Shown piece by piece: positions 51,337-61,379 of a DNA stretch of 64,000 bases. Numbering within the stretch: the stretch's first letter is position 1; the number at the start of each line of letters is the position of its first letter. The DNA comes from JBKBUF01 sp046290815. Lineage in GTDB: Bacteria > Bacteroidota > Bacteroidia > Cytophagales > Cytophagaceae. The notes under the pieces are model-generated. The model saw only the letters and a list, made by a program, of their open reading frames with translations, had not been told where the DNA came from and searched no databases. The DNA lies in contig JBKBUF010000007.1 in NCBI GenBank assembly GCA_046290815.1, positions 1-64,000 on the forward strand, given 5' to 3'. A program made the translations under genes and the position numbers.

Positions 51337-52353
51337 TTATACAATGTTAACTTCCGGCTCTAATATTATTGAGAATTTTTCTAATACAGATTGCCGGATT
51401 GCATATGCAAGTTCTTTTATTTGATTTCCATCTGCTCCCCCATAGTTTACCAATACCAGGGCTTGATTTTTGTGAACACCATAGTTCCCGAAAGTTTTTC
51501 CTTTCCATCCGCATTGCTCGATAAGCCAGCCAGCGGGTACTTTAACTTTTCCTTGGGAAGCTTGAAAGGAGGGAATGTTAGTGTAGCTTTGTTTTAGTAT
51601 TTGAAATGCAGTTTCTGAAATTTCCGGATTTTTAAAAAAGCTGCCTGCATTACCAATATTTTTAGGATCAGGCAATTTACTCCTTCTGATCTTGCATACT
51701 GCCTCTGATACAGATTTAATATCAGGATTTGATATGCCCATTTCTTTGAGGGTATCTGCAATGGCACCATAGGTGGTATTTAAATGAGGTATTTTACTTA
51801 GCCGGTAAACTACATAAGTAATAATATATTTTTCCTTATGTATGGACTTGAAAATGCTGTCTCTATAACCGAATCTACACTCTTCATAATTGAATTTTAC
51901 CTTCTTCAGTGTGTCGATTTCAATAGCTTCCAGATATTGAAAACAATCTTTTTGTTCCACTCCGTATGCTCCTATGTTTTGAATAGGAGCAGCGCCTACT
52001 GTACCAGGGATCAATGATAGGTTTTCAAGGCCTGCAAGATTTTTTTCTATAAGATGACATACAAAATCATTCCACACTTCTCCTGCACCGGCCTTAACTA
52101 AACAATGATCAGATTCATCTTCTAGTATTCTGATTCCTTTTATATTATTACGAAGTATGGTGCCCTTGAAATTTTGGGTAAACAAAACATTACTTCCGCC
52201 ACCAAGAACGAATATGGGATAATGACCGGAAGACAAGCCGGAAATTAATTCACACAGTTTATCCTCTGTTTCAAATTCACCATAGAAATCGGTTGTTACA
52301 TCTATTCCAAATGTATTATAACTTCTAAGAGAAAAGTTTTCTTTCAGATCCAT
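51337..52353 (-). CDS. murB: UDP-N-acetylenolpyruvoylglucosamine reductase
   Basis: Second committed step of peptidoglycan synthesis, using FAD and NADPH. 338 residues, type I MurB. FAD-binding SYNTFGIDVTTDF and FVLGGGSNVLF, GTVGAAPIQNIGAYGVE, YRDSIFK, catalytic Ser in NIGNAGSFFKNP and catalytic Glu in ILEPEVNIV at the C-terminus. Upstream on the minus strand a TTTG-N18-TAGATTGC sequence is a loose promoter match. Standalone gene. Confidence 0.95.
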   Translation of the reverse strand: MDLKENFSLRSYNTFGIDVTTDFYGEFETEDKLCELISGLSSGHYPIFVLGGGSNVLFTQNFKGTILRNNIKGIRILEDESDHCLVKAGAGEVWNDFVCHLIEKNLAGLENLSLIPGTVGAAPIQNIGAYGVEQKDCFQYLEAIEIDTLKKVKFNYEECRFGYRDSIFKSIHKEKYIITYVVYRLSKIPHLNTTYGAIADTLKEMGISNPDIKSVSEAVCKIRRSKLPDPKNIGNAGSFFKNPEISETAFQILKQSYTNIPSFQASQGKVKVPAGWLIEQCGWKGKTFGNYGVHKNQALVLVNYGGADGNQIKELAYAIRQSVLEKFSIILEPEVNIV

Positions 52354-52794
52354 CCAATTCTACTTAATAATCTTTTGCAATCTAAATAACTTGAAGTAAT
52401 GACAAAAGATTAACTCTTGCTAATTCAAACTGCCGAACTATGTTGATAAGTTTTTTCAAAATTCAGCAACAGAAATAAGCTTTCCAAGTAAGGTCTATGT
52501 AAGATATTTTGGAGTTTTCAAATATCATCCATAATCAATTCGGGAAATGATTTTCGTCATCTTTTTTTTAAAATTTCACTTTTTGAAGATTTTTAAGTAA
52601 TTAACTGATTTTCAGATATACTATCTTGTTTTTTATTTTCTGATTCAATTCCAGTAAGTTGGACTAATTTAAAATAATTCTAAATAGTATACTTTATTAG
52701 GGTTTAAACCTAAGTAAACAGTTGATAGCTAGATTTTTGATAAAACGGGAATAAAAGAAGGTTATATTTTTACTGAAATTGCGCAAAAAACATA
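52354..52794. other. AT-rich intergenic region upstream of the act operon
   Basis: About 440 bp without a credible ORF on either strand. It contains the palindrome GGTTTAAACC at 52701-52710, about 85 bp upstream of the act -33 element, flanked by TTAG/TAAG. This could be an activator or repressor site. No other structure recognised. Confidence 0.55.
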
Positions 52795-52825
52795 TTTGAT
52801 AAATTCAATTCCTCTCTTAGATTTG
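52795..52825 (+). promoter_or_regulatory. consensus promoter of the act-cox operon (TTTG-N19-TAGATTTG)
   Basis: The -33 TTTG (52795-52798), a 19-bp spacer and TAGATTTG (52818-52825) match the Bacteroidota vegetative promoter exactly. Transcription from about 52830 would leave only 12 bases before the ATG at 52842, so the ATG at 52875 is preferred as start of actA. Confidence 0.78.
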
Positions 52826-52874
52826 TGCGATTTTAAAAAATATGGCCACAAAATCGGATAAAACTTATTTCAAC

Positions 52875-54107
52875 ATGTCCTTAGCAAAAAATATAAATCA
52901 CTTAAAGGGTAAATTGTTTGGATTTTTTCTATCATTTTTTATAACCTTTTCCAGTTTCGGTCAGGATAATGCCGCGGTTGCAGAAGGTCAGGCTTTGTTC
53001 GAAGCCAATTGCAAGACCTGCCACGCTGTTGATAAAGTGGTAGTAGGTCCTGCTTTGAGAGGCGTAGATCAAAGAAGAAAGATGGATTGGATCATCAACT
53101 TTGTTCATAATTCTCAGAAAGTAATTGCAAGCGGAGATCCAATTGCAGTTAAACTTTTCGAAGAGTTTAACAGGGCTGAAATGAAATCTTTCCCTGAGCT
53201 TTCGGATCAGCAAATTAAGAATATTGTTGAGTATATTAAGTCGGTTCCGGCCCCTGGAGCAGACGAAGGTGGTAAAAAAGTTTCTGTTGATCCAACACAA
53301 CAAGCAGCAGCTGATTCCGGTCCATCTACTATCATCCTTATCCTTATAATCATTGTTCTTGTTCTTGTACTGATAATGCTGATTGTCTTCTTGGTAGTAT
53401 TGAAGAGATACCTAACTGACAGGGAGGCCAGCCTGGATGAAAGAGATAAGGAACTTGTAAATCAGAAATACGATATTGTTGCTGCTGTTAAAAGCAAAAT
53501 GTTCATCACTATAGTTTCAGTATTGTTTGTAGCCCTTGGTGTAAGAGCTTGCTGGAACAATCTTCTTTATGTAGGTGTAGAGCAGGGATATGCACCTGTT
53601 CAGCCAGTTCCTTTCTCACACAAACAACACGTAGGACAGTATAACATCGATTGTAACTACTGCCATACCGGAGTTACAAAAGGAAAACAAGCAACCATAC
53701 CTTCTTTAAATGTTTGTATGAATTGCCACGCTCACATTAAATCAGGTTCAAGATTCGGTCAGTCTGCTATCGCTGAAGTAGTAAAAGCTTACGAAGAAAA
53801 CAGACCTATCAAGTGGGTAAGAGTTCACAATCTTCCTGATCTTGCCTATTTCAACCATGCACAGCACGTAAAAGTAGGTGGTCTGGATTGCAAACAATGT
53901 CACGGACCTATCGATACCATGGAAGTTGTAAGACAGTTTTCTCCTCTTACTATGGGATGGTGCATTAACTGTCACAGAGAATCTGCTGTAAATGGAAAAG
54001 ATAATGCTTACTACGACAAATTACTTGAAGTACACTCTGGAAAAGGTCCGAAAGAAATGAAGGTGGCGGAGATAGGCGGACTTGAATGTGCAAAATGTCA
54101 TTATTAA
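52875..54107 (+). CDS. actA: alternative complex III subunit ActA, multihaem cytochrome c with extra N-terminal haem domain
   Basis: 410 residues from ATG 52875 (MSLAKNINHLKGK). After a signal segment comes a monohaem cytochrome c domain, CKTCHAVDKVVVGPAL, with a possible Met ligand in AEMKSFPELS. A transmembrane helix follows (STIILILIIIVLVLVLIM), then another (MFITIVSVLFVALGV), and a C-terminal domain with five CxxCH motifs: CNYCH, CMNCH, CKQCH, CINCH, CAKCH. The five-haem part is the usual ActA; the sixth haem at the N-terminus looks like a fusion. It takes electrons from quinol via ActB to downstream cytochromes or the oxidase. First gene of the operon. Confidence 0.93.
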   Translation: MSLAKNINHLKGKLFGFFLSFFITFSSFGQDNAAVAEGQALFEANCKTCHAVDKVVVGPALRGVDQRRKMDWIINFVHNSQKVIASGDPIAVKLFEEFNRAEMKSFPELSDQQIKNIVEYIKSVPAPGADEGGKKVSVDPTQQAAADSGPSTIILILIIIVLVLVLIMLIVFLVVLKRYLTDREASLDERDKELVNQKYDIVAAVKSKMFITIVSVLFVALGVRACWNNLLYVGVEQGYAPVQPVPFSHKQHVGQYNIDCNYCHTGVTKGKQATIPSLNVCMNCHAHIKSGSRFGQSAIAEVVKAYEENRPIKWVRVHNLPDLAYFNHAQHVKVGGLDCKQCHGPIDTMEVVRQFSPLTMGWCINCHRESAVNGKDNAYYDKLLEVHSGKGPKEMKVAEIGGLECAKCHY

Positions 54108-54223
54108 TTAACTAAAAAATTTGAAGCCTAATTCACTATATAAAATATGAAATATTCATCATTTTAAGTTTAAGACTGTGAAGATGAATATGACATGTGG
54201 CCTTAATAAAAAATTTCAAACAC

Positions 54224-57200
54224 ATGAAAGATAATAATAAAAAATACTGGAAAGGCATAGAAGAACTATCAAACGATCCGGAATTTTTAGCAAATGCTCA
54301 CAATGAGTTTCCTGAATTTTTATCTGTAAAGGACAAAGGTAACGGTGATAGCAACGATGCTCCTGACAGAAGGGATTTTTTAAAATTATTAGGCTTTGGA
54401 GTGGCTGCAGTGTCACTGGCAGCTTGTGAGGCTCCTGTTAAAAAAGCTATTCCATATGTAAACAAGCCGGAAGATGTGGATCCGGGTATTGCCAACTGGT
54501 ATGCTTCAACATATCAGGAAAATGGTGAATACTGCAGCGTACTTGTAAAAACAAGAGAGGGTAGACCAATCAAAATTGAAGGTAATAAACTTTCTCCAGT
54601 TTCATTAGGAGGTACATCTGCCAGAGTACAGGCGTCAGTTTTAAGTTTATACGATCAGGAGAGATTACAGTATTTCAGAAAAGACGGAGCAGAGGTTAAA
54701 GTTAACTCTCTTAAAGATTACACTTCTTTTGATACTGAGGTGATAAATAAACTAAATGCAGTTCAGACTGCAGGAAAGAGCATCAGAATTATCTCTCATA
54801 CTATCCTTAGCCCATCCACCAAAAGAGCTATTGCCGAGTTTAAGTCAAAGTTTGCAAATACTGAGCATGTAGTATATGACCCTATATCTGTATCAGGATT
54901 ACTGAAAGCAAATGAAATGTCTTTTGGAAAGAGAGCCGTTCCTTCTTATGACTTCAGCAAAGCGAATGTTATAGTAAGTTTCGGAGCTGATTTTCTTGGT
55001 ACATGGATTTCGCCGATTGAATATGCTAGACAATACGCTGTTACAAGAAAAGTAGGTAAAGATAAAAAGGAAATGAGCAGACACTATCAGTTTGAGACTA
55101 ATTTATCTCTAACCGGTAGCAATGCTGATATCCGAACTCCGATTAAACCTTCGGAAGAAGGACTATTAGTTGCTGAATTGTATAAGCAATTAGGCGGTTC
55201 TGTTTCTACTCCGTCATTAAATAACGAAAATATTAAAAAGGCTGCTGCCGATCTGCAGAAAAACAGAGGAAGATCTATTGTTGTCAGCGGTTCAAATGAT
55301 CCTTATGTTCAGCTGTTGATCAATAAAATCAATGGAGAGCTGGGCAACTATGGAAATACTATTGATATAACCAAACTATCTAACCAGAGACAAGGTGATG
55401 ACGAAGCAATGCTTACTTTCGTTGATGATCTTAAGGCTGGTAGAGTAGGGGCAGTAATTGTATATGGCGCAAATCCTGTATATGACCATCCGAAAGGATC
55501 TGAAATTGCTGAAGCCTTTTCAAAAGCTGAGGTTAGAATTTCATTGAATGGCAGATTGGATGAAACTTCGGCATATGCCAACTATCAGTGTCCGGATGTT
55601 CACTATCTGGAATCATGGAATGATGCTGAACCAAGAACTGGCACTTACAGCTTAACACAGCCTACAATTACTCCGATATTCAAAGGGATCAGACCTGCAC
55701 AGGAAAGTATTTTAATCTGGTCAGGAAACAATACAGATTACTATTCATATGTTCAGAATACCTGGAAAGGAATCTTAAGTGGATCTTTCAGAGAAGCATG
55801 GAATAAAGCTCTTCAAGATGGAGTTTACACTCCTGGAAGTTCAAATCAGCCTTCAGAGATTCTTACAAATACTGTAAGCACAACTGCAAATCCTTCAAAC
55901 GTAAATGTTGGCGGAGATGTGAGTGAAGCTGCGAGCAACATTAGTCAGAGATATAAGCCTACCAATGGTATTGAACTTAAAATATATGAGAAGATAGGTA
56001 TTGGCTCAGGATCAGGTGCAGAAGCAAATAATCCATGGTTGCAGGAGCTACCGGATCCTATCTCAAAAGTTACCTGGGAAAACTATCTGGCAATACCTAA
56101 GTCATTAGCAAATGAACTTGATTTAGCACAGGGTGATAATGTATCTTTGACTGTTAACGGTCAAAATACAAATATTACTGTACCTGTGCTTGTTCAGCCA
56201 GGGCAGGCCCCTGGTACTGCTTCGATAGCTTTAGGATATGGAAGAACCAAAGCAGGAAAATGCGGAAATGATGTAGGTAAAAATGTTTATCCTCTGTTGA
56301 GAGTTGTAAACAAAGGGCTTGATTATTTTGCTGGGGTAGTGACTCTAAGTAAGACCGGGGAAACAACCAGACTTGCTCAAACACAGACTCACCATACAGT
56401 AATGGCTCGTCCTATTATTCAGGATGCTACTCTTGCTGATTATAAAACTGATCCTTATGCAGGCCGTTTCAGGCCAATGATTAATACCAATATGTTTGGT
56501 GCTCAAAAACCCTCTGATGTTACAGTATGGTATGAGCATGCTAAACCAAATCACCTTTGGGGAATGAGCATTGACCTTAACTCTTGTATTGGTTGTGGTG
56601 CATGCGTTGTTGCCTGTCAGGCTGAAAATAATGTTCCTGTTGTAGGTAAAGATGAGGTGTTGAGAAGAAGAGAAATGCACTGGATCCGTATCGATAGGTA
56701 TTACAGTAGCGATGCTGAGGTGAAGTCTCCTAAACCTGAGGAACAATACTTTGAAATGAAGGAAGGAATGGGAGTAAAAGATCTTGAGAAAGCTTCCGAG
56801 AATCCTACTGTTACATTCCAGCCTATGTTATGTCAGCAGTGTAATCATGCTCCATGTGAGACTGTATGTCCAGTTGCTGCAACTACACACAGTAGTGAAG
56901 GTTTGAACATGATGGCTTATAACAGATGCGTTGGTACAAGATATTGCGCTAACAACTGTCCATATAAAGTAAGAAGATTTAACTGGTTTAAATATTTCGA
57001 AAACGACAGATTTGATAAAAATCTTTCAATGAATAACTTCCTTGGAAGAATGGTGTTGAATCCTGATGTGACAGTAAGATCAAGAGGTGTTATGGAGAAA
57101 TGTACTTTCTGTGTTCAGAGAATTCAGGAAGGAAAACTGAGAGCCAAGATGGAGAAGAGAAGACCTGTTGATGGTGAAATTATTGCTGCTTGTGCATCTG

Positions 57201-57361
57201 CTTGTCCTACTGAAGCAATCATCTTCGGAGACAGAAATGATACAAATAGTAAATTAGCGGTAGAAAATACTGTAAATAATCCTGAAAGATCATATACAGT
57301 ACTTGAAGAGTTGAATACTCAGCCAAACATTTATTACCTGACTAAAATCAGAAACGTTTAA
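54224..57361 (+). CDS. actB: alternative complex III subunit ActB, molybdopterin-like/Fe-S fusion
   Basis: 1045 residues from ATG 54224; the GTG at 54197 is a less likely start. A Tat-type signal with RRDFLKLLGFG is followed by a Cys (SLAAC) that could be lipidated. Residues about 60-740 resemble the molybdopterin oxidoreductase fold but are known in ACIII to lack the cofactor. The C-terminal ~280 residues are a four-cluster ferredoxin unit: CIGCGACVVACQ, CQQCNHAPCETVCP, CVGTRYCANNCPYK, CTFCVQRI and CASACP. It passes electrons from quinol to the haems of ActA. Second gene of the act operon. Confidence 0.94.
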   Translation: MKDNNKKYWKGIEELSNDPEFLANAHNEFPEFLSVKDKGNGDSNDAPDRRDFLKLLGFGVAAVSLAACEAPVKKAIPYVNKPEDVDPGIANWYASTYQENGEYCSVLVKTREGRPIKIEGNKLSPVSLGGTSARVQASVLSLYDQERLQYFRKDGAEVKVNSLKDYTSFDTEVINKLNAVQTAGKSIRIISHTILSPSTKRAIAEFKSKFANTEHVVYDPISVSGLLKANEMSFGKRAVPSYDFSKANVIVSFGADFLGTWISPIEYARQYAVTRKVGKDKKEMSRHYQFETNLSLTGSNADIRTPIKPSEEGLLVAELYKQLGGSVSTPSLNNENIKKAAADLQKNRGRSIVVSGSNDPYVQLLINKINGELGNYGNTIDITKLSNQRQGDDEAMLTFVDDLKAGRVGAVIVYGANPVYDHPKGSEIAEAFSKAEVRISLNGRLDETSAYANYQCPDVHYLESWNDAEPRTGTYSLTQPTITPIFKGIRPAQESILIWSGNNTDYYSYVQNTWKGILSGSFREAWNKALQDGVYTPGSSNQPSEILTNTVSTTANPSNVNVGGDVSEAASNISQRYKPTNGIELKIYEKIGIGSGSGAEANNPWLQELPDPISKVTWENYLAIPKSLANELDLAQGDNVSLTVNGQNTNITVPVLVQPGQAPGTASIALGYGRTKAGKCGNDVGKNVYPLLRVVNKGLDYFAGVVTLSKTGETTRLAQTQTHHTVMARPIIQDATLADYKTDPYAGRFRPMINTNMFGAQKPSDVTVWYEHAKPNHLWGMSIDLNSCIGCGACVVACQAENNVPVVGKDEVLRRREMHWIRIDRYYSSDAEVKSPKPEEQYFEMKEGMGVKDLEKASENPTVTFQPMLCQQCNHAPCETVCPVAATTHSSEGLNMMAYNRCVGTRYCANNCPYKVRRFNWFKYFENDRFDKNLSMNNFLGRMVLNPDVTVRSRGVMEKCTFCVQRIQEGKLRAKMEKRRPVDGEIIAACASACPTEAIIFGDRNDTNSKLAVENTVNNPERSYTVLEELNTQPNIYYLTKIRNV

Positions 57362-57395
57362 TCTAAAAAATTTACAGATTTTTAAATAAGAAAAT

Positions 57396-58763
57396 ATGCA
57401 AGTTTCTTCACCCGTAAGGCCGCCTCTGGTAACAGGAGGTAAAACAATATCAGATGTTACTGTTGACATCAGCAGGCATGTGGAAGGAAAACCGACAAAA
57501 GCCTGGATGGTAGCCTTTATTGTATCTCTTGCCACTCTTGGTTACGGCTCATACTGTTTATTCAGAACATGGTATGACGGACTTGGAATGTGGGGATTGA
57601 ACAAAACTGTAGGTTGGGCATGGGATATCACCAACTTCGTATGGTGGATCGGTATTGGTCACGCAGGTACACTTATTTCTGCTATTCTTCTTTTGTTCAG
57701 ACAAAAATGGAGAACATCAATCAACAGAGCTGCAGAAGCTATGACAATTTTCGCGGTGATGTGTGCTGCAACTTTTATTCTTGCTCACATGGGTAGGCCC
57801 TGGTTAGCATATTGGTGCTTACCTCTTCCTAATAGTTTCGGTTCCCTTTGGGTAAATTTCAATTCAGCTCTTATCTGGGACGTATTTGCAATCAGTACAT
57901 ACTTCACCGTTTCGATTGTATTCTGGTATATCGGACTAGTGCCGGATTTTGCAACTATCAGAGAGCGTGCAACAGGAGTTAGAAGAGTAATATATGGTGC
58001 ATTAAGTCTTGGTTGGGACGGATCTGCAAAAGCATGGTCAAGATACGAAGCTGTCAGTCTTGTCCTTGCAGGATTATCAACTCCGCTAGTACTTTCAGTA
58101 CATACTATAGTTAGTATGGACTTTGCTACATCAGTTATTCCTGGGTGGCACACAACTATCTTTCCTCCGTATTTCGTTGCCGGTGCGATTTTCTCCGGAT
58201 TCGCAATGGTGTTAACACTAATGCTTGTAACAAGGGTTTTATTCAGACTGGAAGATTATATCACCATAGGACATATTGAGTCAATGAATAAGATCATTGT
58301 GCTTACAGGTTCAATTGTAGGTATTGCTTACATTTCTGAGTTCTTTATTGCATGGTACTCTCATGTTCCATATGAGTCATACACTTTCATCAACAGAGCT
58401 TTTGGTGATGAGTACTGGTGGGCATACTGGGCTATGATGACTTGCAACGTAATCTCTCCGCAGTTATTCTGGATTCCTACAATCAGAAGAAGCATTGCAT
58501 GGACTTTCTTACTATCCATTGTGGTGAACATAGGTATGTGGTTCGAAAGATTCGTAATTATTGCAACTTCACTTTCAAGAGACTACTTGCCATCAAGCTG
58601 GGCGTATTTCTCTCCGACAATGTACGATATCGGTGATTACCTGTTTACATTCGGATTATTCTTTACCTTATTCCTTTTGTTTGCAAAATATTTCCCTGTA
58701 GTAAATATGGCAGAGGTTAAGGCAATTGTTAAATCATCATCAGAAAAGAAAGTTAAAAAGTAA
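57396..58763 (+). CDS. actC: alternative complex III subunit ActC (NrfD-like membrane protein)
   Basis: 455 residues with about ten transmembrane helices, NrfD/PsrC family. VWWIGIGHAGTLISAILLLFR and FAVMCAATFILAHMGRPW are the typical helices near the quinol site, and YFVAGAIFSGFAMVLTLM is another conserved stretch. It is the quinol-oxidising membrane subunit and a candidate for proton translocation. It is 34 bp after actB and 5 bp before actD. Confidence 0.95.
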   Translation: MQVSSPVRPPLVTGGKTISDVTVDISRHVEGKPTKAWMVAFIVSLATLGYGSYCLFRTWYDGLGMWGLNKTVGWAWDITNFVWWIGIGHAGTLISAILLLFRQKWRTSINRAAEAMTIFAVMCAATFILAHMGRPWLAYWCLPLPNSFGSLWVNFNSALIWDVFAISTYFTVSIVFWYIGLVPDFATIRERATGVRRVIYGALSLGWDGSAKAWSRYEAVSLVLAGLSTPLVLSVHTIVSMDFATSVIPGWHTTIFPPYFVAGAIFSGFAMVLTLMLVTRVLFRLEDYITIGHIESMNKIIVLTGSIVGIAYISEFFIAWYSHVPYESYTFINRAFGDEYWWAYWAMMTCNVISPQLFWIPTIRRSIAWTFLLSIVVNIGMWFERFVIIATSLSRDYLPSSWAYFSPTMYDIGDYLFTFGLFFTLFLLFAKYFPVVNMAEVKAIVKSSSEKKVKK

Positions 58764-58768
58764 CAAAT

Positions 58769-59308
58769 ATGTCAAAAGGATCTAATTTTTTACTAGGTGT
58801 ATATAACGACGAAGATGTCCTGGTGGAAGCAATTACTAAAATAAGAGCTGCCGGGGTAAAAATTTATGAAGCATATACTCCATTCCCTGTTCACGGATTG
58901 GATGATGCTATCGGGTATAAGCCATCCAATTTGCCGATTGTTGCTTTTCTTTTTGGTATGACAGGAACTATTTGTGCTCTTTGCCTTACTATAGGGACAA
59001 TGGGATTTGACTGGCCTATGGATATTGGTGGTAAACCATTTATTCCATTACCTAACTTCATTCCTGTAACTTTTGAGTTAACGGTACTTCTAGCTTCTCT
59101 TGGAATGGTTGGTACATTTCTAGTGATACAAAATCTGAAACCTTGGGGATACAAACCATTTATGTTTGACTCCAGAAGCGTGGATGATAAATTTATCCTT
59201 GTAGTTGACCTGGATAAAAATAAGTTAGGTAAACAGGAGTTGACTTCTCTTTTTACTCAAACAGGAGCTGTTGAAGTGAATTTAAAAGTTGTTGAAGAAC
59301 ATCATTAA
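58769..59308 (+). CDS. actD: alternative complex III subunit ActD (DUF3341)
   Basis: 179 residues. The N-terminal part is cytoplasmic (LLGVYNDEDVLVEAITKIRAAGVK, then EAYTPFPVHGLDDAIG, the DUF3341 hallmark). Two transmembrane helices follow at about 57-77 and 95-115. The C-terminal tail, DLDKNKLGKQELTSLF, returns to the cytoplasm. It has no cofactor and acts as a structural subunit next to ActC. Five bp from actC, cotranscribed. Confidence 0.94.
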   Translation: MSKGSNFLLGVYNDEDVLVEAITKIRAAGVKIYEAYTPFPVHGLDDAIGYKPSNLPIVAFLFGMTGTICALCLTIGTMGFDWPMDIGGKPFIPLPNFIPVTFELTVLLASLGMVGTFLVIQNLKPWGYKPFMFDSRSVDDKFILVVDLDKNKLGKQELTSLFTQTGAVEVNLKVVEEHH

Positions 59309-59384
59309 GATTTCATAATATGAAATATCCAATGTTTCGGCATTGAATATTCCATCTGACAAATAAAAAATAAATTATATACAG

Positions 59385-60047
59385 ATGAATTATATATCGA
59401 AATATTCATTGATTTTTTTGGTTAGCCTTAGTTTGTTTTCCTGTGTGGACCAGAAGAAGTTTGAAAATATAGGAATACATGCTACACCACGTGCAGAATA
59501 CGCACCTAATATGTATCATTCGGTAGCCTATGAATCTATGTCTCAGATTACAGATCCGGAGGCAGGGATGTGGATGCTATCTGCAGAGAATATGTTTGAC
59601 GGAATCCGTTATGGTGAATTTTACAATTCCAATCCATACAATCCACATCGTATGACAATGAGAGTTCCTCCGGTTAATACTGTAAAAAGAGGAGCATACC
59701 TTCCATATCAGATACCAAAAGATTGTGTAGATGTAGCTAATAAATTAGTAAACCCTGTCTCCTTAACACCTCAGGTTCTCGAAGATGGCAGAGTTCTATA
59801 CAGCAGATACTGTGCCCATTGCCATGGTGAAGATGGTAAAGGGGAGGGACCGGTTAACGAAGCATTGCGTGGTGTGGCGAATCTTACTTCACCATCAGTT
59901 AAAGCCGCTACTCACGGTTATATTTTCCATGTGATTACTCACGGCAGAGGCAGGATGGGAGCTCATGGTTCAATAGTATCTCAGGATGAGAGATGGAGAA
60001 TTTCTCATTATGTTAAAGAAGTATTACAAAAAGCTGAAGCAGAATAA
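59385..60047 (+). CDS. actE: alternative complex III subunit ActE, monohaem cytochrome c lipoprotein
   Basis: 220 residues. The lipoprotein signal is MNYISKYSLIFLVSLSLFSC, with the lipobox LFSC at Cys20. One haem site, YSRYCAHCHGEDGKGEGPVN near residue 145, and a distal Met candidate in HGRGRMGAHGS. The N-terminal half (EYAPNMYHSVAYESMSQI, then PPVNTVKRGAYLPYQI) is conserved in ActE. It is expected on the periplasmic face as exit carrier. 76 bp after actD, still in operon order. Confidence 0.94.
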   Translation: MNYISKYSLIFLVSLSLFSCVDQKKFENIGIHATPRAEYAPNMYHSVAYESMSQITDPEAGMWMLSAENMFDGIRYGEFYNSNPYNPHRMTMRVPPVNTVKRGAYLPYQIPKDCVDVANKLVNPVSLTPQVLEDGRVLYSRYCAHCHGEDGKGEGPVNEALRGVANLTSPSVKAATHGYIFHVITHGRGRMGAHGSIVSQDERWRISHYVKEVLQKAEAE

Positions 60048-60070
60048 TAAGAAAAAATAAATTTTTAAAC

Positions 60071-61342
60071 ATGGTAGTCGAAGAAAAATTTGAATTTACC
60101 GGAAAAGCAAAAACATCACTGGTAATTACCTTTGTCGTAGGAGTAATCCTGGCACTTATCGGGGTATTTTTAATTGGTTCCGGCGGTCATGGACACGAAG
60201 CTCATGAAGCAGCAGGACATGGCGCACATCACGGGGGGATTGGATTAAGAGTTATCAAAAATTTATGGCATAACAATGTATTCTTTACAGGTATTGCCGT
60301 AATTGGTATATTCTTCGTTGCTTTCAATTATGTTGCCTGGGCAGGCTGGTCTGCAGCAGTTAAAAGAGTTCCTGAAGCATTCGGCTATTATCTATTCTTT
60401 GCCTTAATTTCAACTGTAGTAATATTTGCTCTATTTCATCATGAACTGTTTCACTGGTGGGAACCTACATTATATGAGAAAGGGCATGAAAACTATGATC
60501 CGATTATTGCCAGCAAAACCTGGTATTTAGGTAAAGGATTCTTCACCTTCAGAATGGTAGCTTATTTTGTGATTTGGATTGGACTATGGTGGATTCTGAG
60601 AACAAATTCAATTAAAGAAGACCTTGAAGGTGGTGTTAAATACCACGATTCAAGTGTATTCTGGTCTGCTATATTTCTTATTTTCTGGGGAGTTACTTCT
60701 TCTACTTCTGCTTGGGATTGGGTAATGTCTGTAGATCCGCATTTTTTTAGTACTATGTTTGGTTGGTACGTATTTGCCAGCTGGTTTGTAACAGGTCTTG
60801 CAGTGATAACATTTACTGTAGTTCTTTTAAAGGAAAACGGCTACTTGCCGATGGTGAATGAAAACCATCTTCATGATCTTGGGAAATTTGTATTCGCATT
60901 CAGCGTATTCTGGACCTATATCTGGTTCTGTCAATTCCTGCTTATCTACTATGCTAACATTCCTGAAGAATCATATTACTTTGTGGAAAGACTTAAAACT
61001 GATGTATACAGCCCTATATTCTTTATGAATATCTTTATCAATTTCTTCTTTCCATTCCTGGCTCTTATGACCAGAAATGCCAAGAGACAGAGGATAATTC
61101 TAAAGATTGTATGTGTTGCGGTATTCATCGGACATTGGTTTGATTTCTATATCATGTTAACACCTCCGATACTTAGACATGAAGGAGGACTTGATGGCAA
61201 CTTCTTCTTCCTTGAACTTGGTATAGCACTCACATTCCTGAGCATTTTCATATTCTCATTAATGTTTGGATTAACTAAAGCATCTCTTGTGGCGAAAAAC
61301 CACCCAATGCTTGAAGAAAGTGTTCACCACCATGTTTATTAA
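60071..61342 (+). CDS. actF: alternative complex III subunit ActF (membrane protein)
   Basis: 423 residues with about ten transmembrane helices, second NrfD-like membrane subunit, paralogous to ActC in topology. A His-rich loop (GGHGHEAHEAAGHGAHHGG) follows the first helix at about 36-56. Conserved WYVFASWFVTGLAVITFT and HWFDFYIMLTPPI segments are present. It ends 37 bp before coxB, so the ACIII and oxidase genes form one operon. Confidence 0.94.
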   Translation: MVVEEKFEFTGKAKTSLVITFVVGVILALIGVFLIGSGGHGHEAHEAAGHGAHHGGIGLRVIKNLWHNNVFFTGIAVIGIFFVAFNYVAWAGWSAAVKRVPEAFGYYLFFALISTVVIFALFHHELFHWWEPTLYEKGHENYDPIIASKTWYLGKGFFTFRMVAYFVIWIGLWWILRTNSIKEDLEGGVKYHDSSVFWSAIFLIFWGVTSSTSAWDWVMSVDPHFFSTMFGWYVFASWFVTGLAVITFTVVLLKENGYLPMVNENHLHDLGKFVFAFSVFWTYIWFCQFLLIYYANIPEESYYFVERLKTDVYSPIFFMNIFINFFFPFLALMTRNAKRQRIILKIVCVAVFIGHWFDFYIMLTPPILRHEGGLDGNFFFLELGIALTFLSIFIFSLMFGLTKASLVAKNHPMLEESVHHHVY

Positions 61343-61379
61343 TATTTATTGATTTAAGACAAATTAAATATACTTAAAA

